Assembly (NCBI GenBank): GCA_902767045.1
Contig: CACXFT010000083.1
Location: 1-41,989, forward strand
Reading direction: 5' to 3'
DNA length: 41,989 nt
DNA from: an uncultured Prevotellaceae bacterium
GTDB lineage: Bacteria > Bacteroidota > Bacteroidia > Bacteroidales > Bacteroidaceae
The notes under the pieces are model-generated. The model worked only from the letters and a program-made list of their open reading frames with translations. It made no database searches and was not told the DNA's origin. Positions 6,428-14,421 of this stretch are shown here, piece after piece. The stretch's first letter is position 1, and each line of letters starts with the position of its first letter. A program made the translations under genes and the position numbers.

Positions 6428-7877
6428 AGGAGGAAGCATTTTCCGGTCGGTAGACTGGTGGACGGTGGCCATCTACATAGCACTGCTCACCTTTGGATGG
6501 GTGAGTGTGTGCGGGGCATCGTATACCTTCGGAGAAACGGAAATCCTGAGCATGGATTCACGCTCGGGCATGCAATTGATGTGGATTGGAACAAGCATCG
6601 TGCTGGGCTTCGCACTCTTCATGACTGAAGAACGATACTACGACATGTTTGCCTACATCATCTATGCGCTGATGCTGCTCTTGCTCTTTGCCACCATCTT
6701 CAACCCACACGAAATCAAAGGGTCGCGGTCGTGGATTGTCATCGGACCGCTGCGCCTGCAACCGGCTGAGTTCGCGAAGTTTGCCACGGCACTGGCCGTG
6801 AGCAAACTCATGTCTACCTATGGTTACAACATCCATCAATGGAAACACTTTGCTGCTGCCATAGGTGTGGTGATGCTGCCCATGCTCTTCATTGTGGCGC
6901 AGAAAGAAACAGGTTCGGCACTGGTTTACTTGGCTTTCTTCCTGATGTTTTACCGGGAAGGCATGCCGGGCAGCATTCTCTTCACCGGCGTGGCCATGGT
7001 GTTCTACTTTGTAGTGGGAGTGAAATATGCAGGCGTTCAGCTGTGGGGAACACCCACCAGCTTGGGAGAGTTCGCGGTGATGCTGTCGGCACAACTGTTC
7101 ACGGCTGGCATGGTTCGCGTCTACACCCGCGAACAACAGCAGGCCACCCTGATGATTGCCTTCTGCACAGGAACCACACTGCTGGCACTGCTCGTTTCTA
7201 AATTCATCATTCCTTTCAACATCTACTGGGTGCAGCTGGCGGTGTGTGTGTTCATGGCACTCTGGCTGCTGTGGCTGTGGTTGGGAGCACGCGTGCGCAA
7301 CTATCTATTCATAGCCATGTTTCTGCTGGGGTCGATGGTCTTTTTCAATGCAACAAGCTATGTGCTCAACGATGTGATGCAACCCCACCAGCGAACGCGC
7401 ATCAATGTGCTGCTCGGACTGGAAGAGGATCTTCGCGGGGCGGGCTACAATGTACACCAGAGCGAGATTGCCATCGGGTCGGGCGGACTGAGAGGAAAAG
7501 GGTTTCTCAACGGAACCCAAACGAAACTGAAGTTCGTGCCGGAACAAGACACCGACTTCATCTTCTGCACCGTGGGCGAAGAGGAAGGCTTCGTGGGTTC
7601 GGCAAGTGTGTTGCTGCTGTTTCTCGCCCTCATCCTCCGGCTCATCCACCTGGCTGAGCGACAACCGCATGCCTTCGGGCGCATCTATGGCTATTGCGTG
7701 CTGAGCATCTTCCTCTTCCACGTGTTCATCAACGTGGGCATGGTGCTCGGCCTCACGCCCGTTATTGGCATTCCCCTACCCTTCTTCAGTTACGGTGGCT
7801 CTTCGCTGTGGGGGTTCACCATTCTGCTCTTCATCTTCCTGCGCATAGATGCCGACCGCAACAAAAACAGACGATAG
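6408..7877 (+). CDS. rodA: Rod shape-determining protein RodA (SEDS glycosyltransferase)
   Basis: RodA is the SEDS-family membrane glycosyltransferase that polymerises lipid II for the elongasome, partnered with PBP2. The product is 489 residues with about ten to twelve membrane segments. Conserved SEDS stretches are visible: GSRSWIVIGPLRLQPAEFAK, then HQSEIAIGSGGLRGKGFLNGTQ, EQDTDFIFCTVGEEEG, and near the C-terminus TPVIGIPLPFFSYGGSS. ATG 6408 (MEQPTDRGGS) is chosen because the reading frame further upstream lies wholly inside mrdA. The gene is longer than most RodA proteins because of extra membrane segments in the middle, as is usual in Bacteroidetes. Confidence 0.95.
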   Translation: MEQPTDRGGSIFRSVDWWTVAIYIALLTFGWVSVCGASYTFGETEILSMDSRSGMQLMWIGTSIVLGFALFMTEERYYDMFAYIIYALMLLLLFATIFNPHEIKGSRSWIVIGPLRLQPAEFAKFATALAVSKLMSTYGYNIHQWKHFAAAIGVVMLPMLFIVAQKETGSALVYLAFFLMFYREGMPGSILFTGVAMVFYFVVGVKYAGVQLWGTPTSLGEFAVMLSAQLFTAGMVRVYTREQQQATLMIAFCTGTTLLALLVSKFIIPFNIYWVQLAVCVFMALWLLWLWLGARVRNYLFIAMFLLGSMVFFNATSYVLNDVMQPHQRTRINVLLGLEEDLRGAGYNVHQSEIAIGSGGLRGKGFLNGTQTKLKFVPEQDTDFIFCTVGEEEGFVGSASVLLLFLALILRLIHLAERQPHAFGRIYGYCVLSIFLFHVFINVGMVLGLTPVIGIPLPFFSYGGSSLWGFTILLFIFLRIDADRNKNRR

Positions 7878-7909
7878 CGAGGCTTCGCCTTATAGCGCGA
7901 GGCCTCGCC
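7877..7909. repeat. Pair of near-palindromic GC-rich repeats
   Basis: GCGAGGCTTCGCC (7877-7889) and GCGAGGCCTCGCC (7897-7909) are near-identical direct repeats, each partly self-complementary. They lie directly at the rodA stop and next to the stop of the Na/Pi fragment on the other strand. Confidence 0.5.
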
Positions 7910-7910
7910 G

Positions 7911-8084
7911 TTAACCCACATCGCCGATGCTTTCCAGCTCTCCAATTTCGCGCATCATCAATCGGATTTTATTTTTGGTATCGTCGCTCAGGTGGTCGTC
8001 GCTCACCTGTTCCAGAAAGCGTGCAATCTCAATCTCCATGCGGTCGGTAGCATCTTCTTGCTTTTCGATGCTGGCAATTCTCAT
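7911..8084 (-). pseudogene. Fragment of a Na/Pi-cotransporter-type protein (PhoU-like region)
   Basis: Translated leftward from ATG 8084, 57 residues read MRIASIEKQEDATDRMEIEI, then ARFLEQVSDDHLSDDTKNKI, and end ...GELESIGDVG. The pattern EDxTDRMEIEIAxFL...LSDD...IESIGD is that of the C-terminal PhoU-like helices of the bacterial Na/Pi cotransporter family; full proteins continue past IGD, whereas this one stops three residues later. Both the transporter part and the end of the PhoU part are missing. A complete promoter lies just 16 bases upstream, so the fragment may still be expressed as a small helical protein. The family match is from memory of the motif and needs a search. Confidence 0.55.
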
Positions 8085-8100
8085 CGTCCACTTCGCGCTG

Positions 8101-8128
8101 CAAAGGTATGGGTTATAGGGCGATGCAA
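8101..8128 (-). promoter_or_regulatory. Promoter reading toward the Na/Pi fragment
   Basis: On the minus strand TTG (8128-8126), a 17-base spacer and TACCTTTG (8108-8101). The transcript would begin only about ten bases before the fragment's ATG. Confidence 0.5.
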
Positions 8129-8173
8129 GAAAAATAATCGGTTACAATGTAGTTACAATTGAACAGAAATAAC

Positions 8174-8181
8174 TACCTTTG
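8174..8181 (+). promoter_or_regulatory. surE promoter, -7 element
   Basis: TACCTTTG followed by CAGCC, 54 bases before the surE ATG. It is divergent from the promoter of the Na/Pi fragment at 8101-8128. Confidence 0.6.
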
Positions 8182-8234
8182 CAGCCAGTTACCCCGTTCG
8201 CACCCCCGCACCCTCGAAACAAAAATCAACAACA

Positions 8235-9044
8235 ATGAATATAACAGAACAACGCCCCTTGATATTGATTTCAAACGACGACGGCTATCATGCCCCCGGT
8301 CTGCGCTTTCTGGCCGACTTCCTGCGCCCCTTTGCCCATGTGCTCATTTGTGCGCCCGATGGTGGGCGCTCGGGTTTCTCCAGAGCTTTCTCGGCTGTAG
8401 ACCCGCTCACCCTGCGCCGGCGCAAGAACCTCGACGACCTGGGCGAGCACGTTGAGGTGTGGTCGTGCTCGGGAACGCCCGTCGACTGCGTGAAGATTGC
8501 CCTCGACCAGCTTTGCACCGAACGTAAGCCCGACCTCATCCTGGGCGGCATCAACCACGGCGACAACTCATCGGTGAACAACCACTACAGCGGCACCATG
8601 GGCATTGCCGTGGAGGGAACACTGAAGTATATACCATCGATAGCTTTCTCGTCGTGCTACTACGATGTGAAGGCCGATCTCTCACCCCTGCGTCCCTATG
8701 TGGAGGCTATAGTGAAACGGGTGCTGCAAGAGGGACTGCCCAAGGGGGTGTGCCTGAACGTGAACTTCCCCGCCCGTCAGGAGTTCCGCGGCGTGAAGGC
8801 CTGTCGCATGACCTGGGGCAGCTGGACCAACGAGGTGGAGAAACGTCACCACCCCCGCGGCTACGACTACTACTGGGTGGTGGGGCACTACCGCAACGAC
8901 GAACCCGGCACCGAAGGCACCGACCAATGGGCACTGGAGCAAGGCTTCGTGGCCATCACCCCCACCCAGATAGATGTCACCGCATATAGCTATATGGAAA
9001 AGCTGGAACAGGAGATAGGCGCTGCGATGCGCTGCGCTAAATGA
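8235..9044 (+). CDS. surE: 5'/3'-nucleotidase SurE
   Basis: SurE is a metal-dependent nucleoside monophosphate phosphatase. The 269-residue protein has the family start LILISNDDGYHAPG with the metal ligands Asp15-Asp16, GGRSGFSR with the next ligand region near residue 45, GTPVDCVKIAL near residue 82, and the GGINHGDNSS loop carrying the Asn ligand near residue 107. The last residues RCAK and the TGA stop are encoded by a copy of the dispersed GCGCTGCGCTAAATGA repeat, so the native C-terminus has probably been replaced or trimmed. surE next to lpxB is a common Bacteroidales pairing. Confidence 0.95.
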   Translation: MNITEQRPLILISNDDGYHAPGLRFLADFLRPFAHVLICAPDGGRSGFSRAFSAVDPLTLRRRKNLDDLGEHVEVWSCSGTPVDCVKIALDQLCTERKPDLILGGINHGDNSSVNNHYSGTMGIAVEGTLKYIPSIAFSSCYYDVKADLSPLRPYVEAIVKRVLQEGLPKGVCLNVNFPARQEFRGVKACRMTWGSWTNEVEKRHHPRGYDYYWVVGHYRNDEPGTEGTDQWALEQGFVAITPTQIDVTAYSYMEKLEQEIGAAMRCAK

Positions 9045-9131
9045 TAAATGAGGCGCTGCGCTGCGCTACGCTAAATGATAAATGATAAATGAGGCGCTGC
9101 GCTGCGCTTCGCTAAATGATAAATGATAAAT
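9023..9131 (+). repeat. GC-rich head plus TAAATGA heptamer repeats (cap element) at surE 3' end
   Basis: Three successive copies of a unit made of a GC-rich head (GCGCTGCGCT, GCGCTGCGCTACGCT or GCGCTGCGCTTCGCT) and two or three TAAATGA heptamers. The first copy supplies the last surE codons and its stop. The heptamer reads TGA or TAA in all three frames. The same element ends ispH (13481-13580), follows parA (29341-29368) and follows the relA/spoT gene (35121-35189), always in the same direction as the gene before it. Confidence 0.9.
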
Positions 9132-9182
9132 ATGCCCCTGCAAGCGGATTCCCAAGCGGGGAATGCCCCATAGGGGCATGAT
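9132..9182 (+). repeat. Small hairpin region before the REP pair
   Basis: ATGCCCC-ata-GGGGCAT (9163-9179) is a perfect short hairpin followed directly by the inverted REP pair. A similar hairpin, GATGCC-ata-GGCATC, precedes the REP copy at 13434. Confidence 0.5.
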
Positions 9183-9341
9183 GGGGGTAGCCAGCCATTC
9201 CTATGGCTGGGGGGATGGAAACCACCATTCACAGCGTGCCTTTAGGTACGCAACACAAACAAATGGAATATTGCGTACCTAAAGGCACGCCGATACACAC
9301 CATATACTCTTCCAGCCATAGGAATGGCTGGCTACCCCTAT
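9183..9341. repeat. Inverted pair of REP-like elements (BIME-like)
   Basis: Left unit: GTAG 9187-9190 then CCAGCCAT-tcct-ATGGCTGG (9191-9210). Right unit: the same hairpin at 9312-9331 followed by CTAC (9332-9335). Between them GCGTGCCTTTAGGTACGC (9234-9251) faces its inverse at 9273-9290. The whole is a roughly 150-base imperfect palindrome. Two inverted REPs around a linker is the arrangement called a BIME in proteobacteria. Confidence 0.8.
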
Positions 9342-9408
9342 CGAAACCCCTAACGGGGTTCACTTCGCACCCTCGCACCCCCTCGCACCCTCGCACCCTC
9401 GAAAATAT
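9342..9408 (+). repeat. CGCACCCT repeats in the lpxB leader
   Basis: The lpxB leader holds AACCCC-taac-GGGGTT and then about four copies of CGCACCCT/CGCACCCCCT, ending GCACCCTCGAAAA just before the ATG. The surE leader has the same GCACCCTCGAAA near 8207-8218. No -7 promoter element was found here, so lpxB may be read through from surE. Confidence 0.55.
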
Positions 9409-10554
9409 ATGAAATACTACATCATTGTTGGTGAGGCCTCGGGCGACCTGCATGCCGCCGGCCTCATGCACTCACTCAAAGACACAGACCCTGGCGCCAC
9501 TTTCCGCTTCATTGGCGGCGACCTCATGCAAGCCGAAGGCGGAACCATGGTGAAACACTACCGCGAACTCGCCTACATGGGATTCGTGCCAGTGCTGCTG
9601 CACCTGCGAACCATCTTCCGAAACATGACCGTATGCAAACGCGACATCGTGCAGTGGCAACCCGACGTGGTGATACTGGTCGACTACCCGGGCTTCAACC
9701 TCAGCATCGCCAAGTATGTGCATGCACACACGCAGATTCCGGTCTACTACTACATCTCACCCAAGATATGGGCATGGAAGGAATGGCGCATCAAGAGCAT
9801 CAAACGTGATGTGAACCAGCTGTTCTCCATCCTGCCCTTCGAGGTACCCTTCTTCGAAGAGAAACACCACTTCCCCATACACTATGTGGGCAACCCCACG
9901 GCATACGAGGTGGCACAGTTCCGGCAGAACTACCAAGAATCGTTCGAAGACTTCATCAGCCGCATACAGGCTCCTACGCACAAGCCTATCATCGCCCTGC
10001 TCGCCGGAAGCCGCAAGCAAGAAATAAAAGACAACCTGCCGGCCATGCTCCGCGCTGCCAGCCAATATCCCGACTACCAGATGGTGTTGGCGGGAGCACC
10101 CTCGATCAACGACGACTACTATGCGCAGTTCACCGCCGGATGGGATGTAACGCTGGTGAAGAACCAAACCTATCAGCTGCTCGCGCATGCCACCGCAGCC
10201 CTGGTAACAAGCGGCACGGCAACCCTCGAAACGGCTCTCTTCAACGTGCCACAGGTGGTGTGCTACGAAACGCCGGTGCCACACCTCATCCGCTTTGCCT
10301 TTGAACACATTATCAAGTGCAAATATATCTCGCTGGTGAACCTCATCGCCGACCGCGAGATTGTGCAGGAGCTGCTCGCCGATCGGTTCAAGCTTCAAAA
10401 TATCATAGAAGAGCTGGGCCGCATTCTGCCTGACGGCGAGGGGCGCGAACCCATGCTCGAAGCCTATCGCCAGGTGCACGAAAAGCTCGGCAACACCATT
10501 GCACCCGACAATGCTGCACGCATCATGGTGAAGCTGCTGAACCCAACCCCTTAA
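9409..10554 (+). CDS. lpxB: Lipid-A-disaccharide synthase
   Basis: LpxB joins UDP-2,3-diacylglucosamine and lipid X at the inner membrane to make lipid A disaccharide, so the cell has a lipid A outer membrane. The 381-residue protein has the family hallmarks GEASGDLHAAGLM (residues 8-20), FIGGDLMQAEG, MGFVPVLLHL, VDYPGFNLSIAK, YYISPKIWAWKEWR and LLAGSRKQEI. The final residues NPTP and the TAA stop fall within the first, diverged copy of a 33-base tandem repeat (10541-10633). Confidence 0.96.
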   Translation: MKYYIIVGEASGDLHAAGLMHSLKDTDPGATFRFIGGDLMQAEGGTMVKHYRELAYMGFVPVLLHLRTIFRNMTVCKRDIVQWQPDVVILVDYPGFNLSIAKYVHAHTQIPVYYYISPKIWAWKEWRIKSIKRDVNQLFSILPFEVPFFEEKHHFPIHYVGNPTAYEVAQFRQNYQESFEDFISRIQAPTHKPIIALLAGSRKQEIKDNLPAMLRAASQYPDYQMVLAGAPSINDDYYAQFTAGWDVTLVKNQTYQLLAHATAALVTSGTATLETALFNVPQVVCYETPVPHLIRFAFEHIIKCKYISLVNLIADREIVQELLADRFKLQNIIEELGRILPDGEGREPMLEAYRQVHEKLGNTIAPDNAARIMVKLLNPTP

Positions 10555-10633
10555 CTTAGGGAGTTTGACAGACCCCCAACCCCCTAACTTAGGGGGCTTA
10601 GACAGACCCCCAACCCCCTAACTTAGGGGGCTT
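10541..10633 (+). repeat. 33-base tandem repeat at the lpxB 3' end
   Basis: Two full copies of a unit containing CCCCCAACCCCCTAACTTAG plus GGGGCTTAGACAGA (10567-10633), preceded by a diverged copy that overlaps the last lpxB codons. Each unit contains CCCCCTAACTTAGGGGG, an inverted repeat that can form a hairpin. Confidence 0.85.
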
Positions 10634-10640
10634 TAACGCA

Positions 10641-10657
10641 ATGATAAATGATAAATG
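10641..10657 (+). repeat. TAAATGA heptamers overlapping the helicase start
   Basis: ATGATAAATGATAAATGA. The start codon at 10648 (ATG ATA AAT GAA, read as MINE) is taken from this repeat; no other ATG in frame lies before the Walker A motif. Confidence 0.75.
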
Positions 10658-13338
10658 AAAGCTTAGGAGCCGATTTCATACCCGATGCCAGTCAGCGCAA
10701 GGTGATTCTTGCGCAGGGCGGCCACCACTTGGTGCTCGCTCCACCCGGATGTGGAAAAACGCAAATACTCACCGAACGCATACGCCATGCCCATGAACAA
10801 TGTGGGGTGCCCTACGAACAGATGCTCTGTCTCACCTTCACCAACCGAGCCGCACGGGGCATGCAGGAACGAATAGAACAACAAATGGGAAAGGTGGGAA
10901 ACGGCGAACTCTATGTGGGCAACATTCACCGGTTCTGCTCGAAGTTCTTGTTTGAATATGGGGTGGTGCCGGCCGAAACATCCATCATCGATGAAGATGA
11001 TGCCATCAGCATTCTGGCACGATACTTCGATGAAGACGAAAACAAAGTGCGCGAACAACCCAACCGGCGGAATGCTTATTTCGAGGTAATACACTTCTCG
11101 CACTTCATCACGCAAACAGTCTGTGCACATCCACGGGAACTGCGCATGCACCCCGAGAGTATGAATGCCGACGACGTGAAGGCTCTGAAAGCCATCTGTG
11201 CCGAACATAAGAAAACGTTCGATGTGGAAACACTCCAAGACATCTACACCCACACCTCTTTTTATATAGATGCGCTGGAGGTGAGCGAACTCGACTTCGG
11301 CTTGCGCAACATCGCCGGGCGAACACTCAGAAAAATGCAGCTGGCCTTTCAATATGAACAGTATAAACGGAACAACAAGCTGGTCGACTTCGAAGACTTG
11401 CTCATCATGGCCTATACCGCCATGCACGGTGCCAACGACTTACGCACCTACTCCTGGGTGCAGGTAGACGAGGTGCAAGACCTGAACCCACTGCAGCTTG
11501 CCATCATCGACGCTGTTACCACACTTGGCACACTCGTCTATCTGGGCGATGAGCAACAGGCCATCTTTTCTTTCATGGGAGCAAAGCTCACCACACTCGA
11601 CATGCTGCGACAGCGGTGCCAAAAACACATACACCACCTGAGCACCAACCACCGCTCGCCCAAATACCTGCTCGACGTGTTCAACCAGTATGCCAGCCGG
11701 CAGCTTGGCATCAATCCCGAACTGCTTCCTAAACCAGCTCCCTCCACGCTCAATGCTCCCCCCTCCCCCCTGCGCATTCTGCGGAGCAACGTGATAGAAA
11801 CGGAGTACTTCGACGTGGCTCACATGGCTCAGAACCTTGCTGAGGCGTTCCCCAACGAAACAACGGCCATTATCGTAAACGCTAACAGCGATGCCGACAG
11901 GGTGAGCGCAGAACTGCTCAGTCTGGGCGTGCAGCACTTCAAGGTGTCGGGCGACGACCTTTTTGCTTCCGACGAAATGAAGCTGCTGCTCGCACACCTC
12001 AGCGTAATCGCTAACGAACACAACTTCATTGCATGGGCCCGACTGCTGAAGGGATTGCGGGTGTGCGAACAGAATGCCTATGCCCGCAACTTCACCCGGT
12101 TGTTGCTCGACCGCGCCATGCTGCCCTCCGACTTCCTGCTCTACACCGACAGTACCTATGTGCAGGAGTATGCACGGCTGTGCGAACATGCCGACGTGGT
12201 GGTGTTCGATACCGAAACCACCGGACTGAGTACCACGGCCGACGACATCATTCAGATTGCGGCCGTGCGCATGAGGCAGGGAAGGGTGGTGCCCGGCTCG
12301 GAGTTTAATGTGTATATAGAAACAGACCGGGAGATTCCAGCCATGCTCGGCGACGTTGTGAACCCCATCATCGAAGAGCGCCGCCACCAACGGCTGCTGC
12401 CGCATGCCGAAGCACTGCAGCAGTTTCTCGACTATGCCGCGGGCGATGTGCTGCTGGGACATAATGCCAGTTTCGACTACCACATTCTCGATGCCAACCT
12501 TCAACGCTATCTGGGATGTCGGCTCCGCGATACACAACCTGTTTATTTCGATACGCTGAAGCTCATTAGACTGCTACAGCCCAACCTGCATGAGTATAAA
12601 CTGAAGTATCTGCTCGCCCAGCTGCACTTAGAGGGCGAGAACTCTCACCTGGCTGATGCCGACGTGCTGGCTACCTGTTCGCTGATGAACTATTGCTACC
12701 AACGGGCTTGCGAGGTGATTCCCGAGCAGCGCAAGTTTATGCGACAAGCTCGGGTGAAGGCGCGGGTTGATACGCTGCGGCGCAACTATCAACAACTATA
12801 TATAGATAGCCGCAGCCGAAGATTCGATACGGCCGAAGGAGCACACCTACCATTGGTTGACGAGCTGCTGCGGGTTTATCAGCAACTTTGTGAGAATAAA
12901 TTCATAGAACCACTCCGGCAGATGAACTATGTGGTGAACTTCCTCACCAACGACCTGCTCGCAGGTGAAGAAAGCCTCAGCCTTTATGAACAGTTGGCCG
13001 CTCACTGCATAGAACTGAACACACTGAAAGAAGCCGACCTGTGCGGAAGTCGTTCCATCACCGACCGCGTGTTCGTCTCTACCGTTCATAAAGCCAAAGG
13101 ACTGGAGTTCGACAACGTCATCATCTTCGATGCGGTTGAAGACCGCTATCCAAGCTTCTTCAACCGCAACAGTGCAACGGGCATTGCCGAAGATGCCCGC
13201 AAGTTCTATGTGGCCATGACCCGTGCCAAACGCCGGCTCTACATCTCACAGTGCCTCACGCGCATAAACTATCACGGAGAAGTGCAGCAGCGACACCTAA
13301 CCCGATTCATGAACAGCATAGAACATTTCTTCAACTGA
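10648..13338 (+). CDS. UvrD/Rep-type helicase with embedded DEDDh 3'-5' exonuclease
   Basis: An 896-residue superfamily 1 helicase with a DnaQ-like nuclease inserted in it. Helicase motifs: Q motif at Gln16, Walker A GCGKT (34-38), Walker B VDEVQD (273-278), motif III GDEQQAIFSFMGA (near 305), HKAKGLEFDNV (814-824) and VAMTRAKRR (855-863). The inserted exonuclease (about 515-690) has FDTETTG with Asp521 and Glu523, HNASFDYH with Asp610, and HLADAD with His667 and Asp672, so all DEDDh residues are present. It probably unwinds and trims DNA in repair; its exact role is not known to me. The reading frame opens inside a heptamer repeat, and tandem repeats follow the stop. Confidence 0.9.
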   Translation: MINESLGADFIPDASQRKVILAQGGHHLVLAPPGCGKTQILTERIRHAHEQCGVPYEQMLCLTFTNRAARGMQERIEQQMGKVGNGELYVGNIHRFCSKFLFEYGVVPAETSIIDEDDAISILARYFDEDENKVREQPNRRNAYFEVIHFSHFITQTVCAHPRELRMHPESMNADDVKALKAICAEHKKTFDVETLQDIYTHTSFYIDALEVSELDFGLRNIAGRTLRKMQLAFQYEQYKRNNKLVDFEDLLIMAYTAMHGANDLRTYSWVQVDEVQDLNPLQLAIIDAVTTLGTLVYLGDEQQAIFSFMGAKLTTLDMLRQRCQKHIHHLSTNHRSPKYLLDVFNQYASRQLGINPELLPKPAPSTLNAPPSPLRILRSNVIETEYFDVAHMAQNLAEAFPNETTAIIVNANSDADRVSAELLSLGVQHFKVSGDDLFASDEMKLLLAHLSVIANEHNFIAWARLLKGLRVCEQNAYARNFTRLLLDRAMLPSDFLLYTDSTYVQEYARLCEHADVVVFDTETTGLSTTADDIIQIAAVRMRQGRVVPGSEFNVYIETDREIPAMLGDVVNPIIEERRHQRLLPHAEALQQFLDYAAGDVLLGHNASFDYHILDANLQRYLGCRLRDTQPVYFDTLKLIRLLQPNLHEYKLKYLLAQLHLEGENSHLADADVLATCSLMNYCYQRACEVIPEQRKFMRQARVKARVDTLRRNYQQLYIDSRSRRFDTAEGAHLPLVDELLRVYQQLCENKFIEPLRQMNYVVNFLTNDLLAGEESLSLYEQLAAHCIELNTLKEADLCGSRSITDRVFVSTVHKAKGLEFDNVIIFDAVEDRYPSFFNRNSATGIAEDARKFYVAMTRAKRRLYISQCLTRINYHGEVQQRHLTRFMNSIEHFFN

Positions 13339-13339
13339 T

Positions 13340-13424
13340 TGACATACTAACGTTTTACAGACATAATAACATGCTAACGGTTTTTTGACATAATAACATA
13401 CTAACGGATTTTTCAGACATAGAT
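13340..13424 (+). repeat. GACATAATAACATACTAACG tandem repeat after the helicase gene
   Basis: One short first unit (GACATACTAACG) and two long units of about 27-29 bases containing GACATAATAACATRCTAACG, separated by T-rich spacers, with a further truncated GACATAG. The same layout, a short unit then long ones, starts directly after the alaS stop (38309-38408) and recurs at 41762-41822. Confidence 0.85.
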
Positions 13425-13481
13425 GCCATAGGCATCAGATAGGGGTAGCCAGCCATTCCTATGGCTGGAAGAACGTTCGGT
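13425..13481 (+). repeat. REP-like repeat copy 3
   Basis: A hairpin GATGCC-ata-GGCATC is followed by GTAG (13445-13448) and CCAGCCATTCCTATGGCTGG (13449-13468). Bases 13434-13481 are nearly identical to 1-48. Confidence 0.75.
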
Positions 13482-13580
13482 TTATCATTTATCATTTAGC
13501 GCAGCGCCTCATTTATCATTTATCATTTATCATTTAGCGAAGCGCAGCGCAGCGCCTCATTTATCATTTAGCGAAGCGCA
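13481..13580 (-). repeat. TAAATGA heptamer cap elements at the ispH 3' end
   Basis: Three head-plus-heptamer units in minus orientation (seen as TTTATCA and AGCGAAGCGC on the plus strand). The unit nearest ispH supplies its last codons, LRFAK, and the TGA at 13564-13566. Confidence 0.9.
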
Positions 13581-14421
13581 GAATGTGGTCGCGGCACTCT
13601 TCCATGAGCCATTTGGGGGTGCTGGTGGCTCCGCAGATGCCTATCGACCGAACTCCTTCTATCCACTGCATGTCTATTTCCTCGGCCCGTTCAATCTGAT
13701 AGCTGTTGGCATTCACGCTCTTGCATTCGTTGAAGAGCACACGCCCGTTGGAGCTCTTCCGGCCGCACACAAAGAGAATCAAGTCGTGGCGGGCGGCAAA
13801 GGCAGCAATGTTGGGCATGCGGTTGGCCACTTGCCTGCAAATGGTGTCGAAACTTTTAAACACCGCCGTGGGAGCAATGTGCTCTTGAATATAGCTGATG
13901 ATGCGGTGGAACTCATCAAGACTCTTCGTGGTTTGTGAGTATAGATAGATGTCGCGTGTGAAGTCGAGTTTGCGCACATCATCGAAGTTGGCAATAACGA
14001 TGGCCTCGCCGCCCGTTTGTCCCACCAGTCCGAGCACCTCGGCATGACCGGGTTTTCCAAAGATGACAATTTGTGCGTTGCTCTCGTCGAACTGCTTTTT
14101 AATGCGTTTTTGCAGTTGCAGCACCACCGGACAAGTGGCGTCGATGATTTCTATGTTGTTGCGGCGTGCCAGCTCGTAGGTTTCTGGTGGTTCGCCATGC
14201 GCCCGCAGCAGCACCTTCACGTTGTGCAGCTCTCGTAGTTCGTCGTGCGTGATGGTAACAAGTCCCTGTTCGTGGAGTCGTTCCACCTCCATACCATTGT
14301 GCACTATGTCGCCCAAGCAGTAGAGGGTGCCCCCCTTGGCCAGTTCCTCTTCGGCCTTTCTAATGGCAGTGGTCACGCCAAAGCAGAATCCGCTGCCCGC
14401 ATCTATTTCTATCTGTAGCAT
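13564..14421 (-). CDS. ispH: 4-hydroxy-3-methylbut-2-enyl diphosphate reductase
   Basis: IspH is the [4Fe-4S] enzyme that reduces HMBPP to IPP and DMAPP in the last step of the MEP isoprenoid pathway. The three cluster ligands are visible in GSGFCFGV (Cys13), IDATCPVV and FDTICRQVANR, and GRKSSNGR and GATSTPKW match the family. ATG 14421 (MLQIEIDAGSGFCFG) is preferred over an upstream GTG at 14433, because the GTG lies within a heptamer array. The C-terminal residues RFAK and stop come from a dispersed repeat also found at the end of surE. It probably ends the leftward operon that includes the DUF1573 gene, 36 bases upstream. Confidence 0.95.
   Translation of the reverse strand: MLQIEIDAGSGFCFGVTTAIRKAEEELAKGGTLYCLGDIVHNGMEVERLHEQGLVTITHDELRELHNVKVLLRAHGEPPETYELARRNNIEIIDATCPVVLQLQKRIKKQFDESNAQIVIFGKPGHAEVLGLVGQTGGEAIVIANFDDVRKLDFTRDIYLYSQTTKSLDEFHRIISYIQEHIAPTAVFKSFDTICRQVANRMPNIAAFAARHDLILFVCGRKSSNGRVLFNECKSVNANSYQIERAEEIDMQWIEGVRSIGICGATSTPKWLMEECRDHILRFAK

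Noticed and set aside
9132-9341. CRISPR-like array in the surE-lpxB gap
   Set aside because: The repeats are inverted pairs and heptamers; there are no regular spacers of unique sequence between direct repeats and no cas genes.
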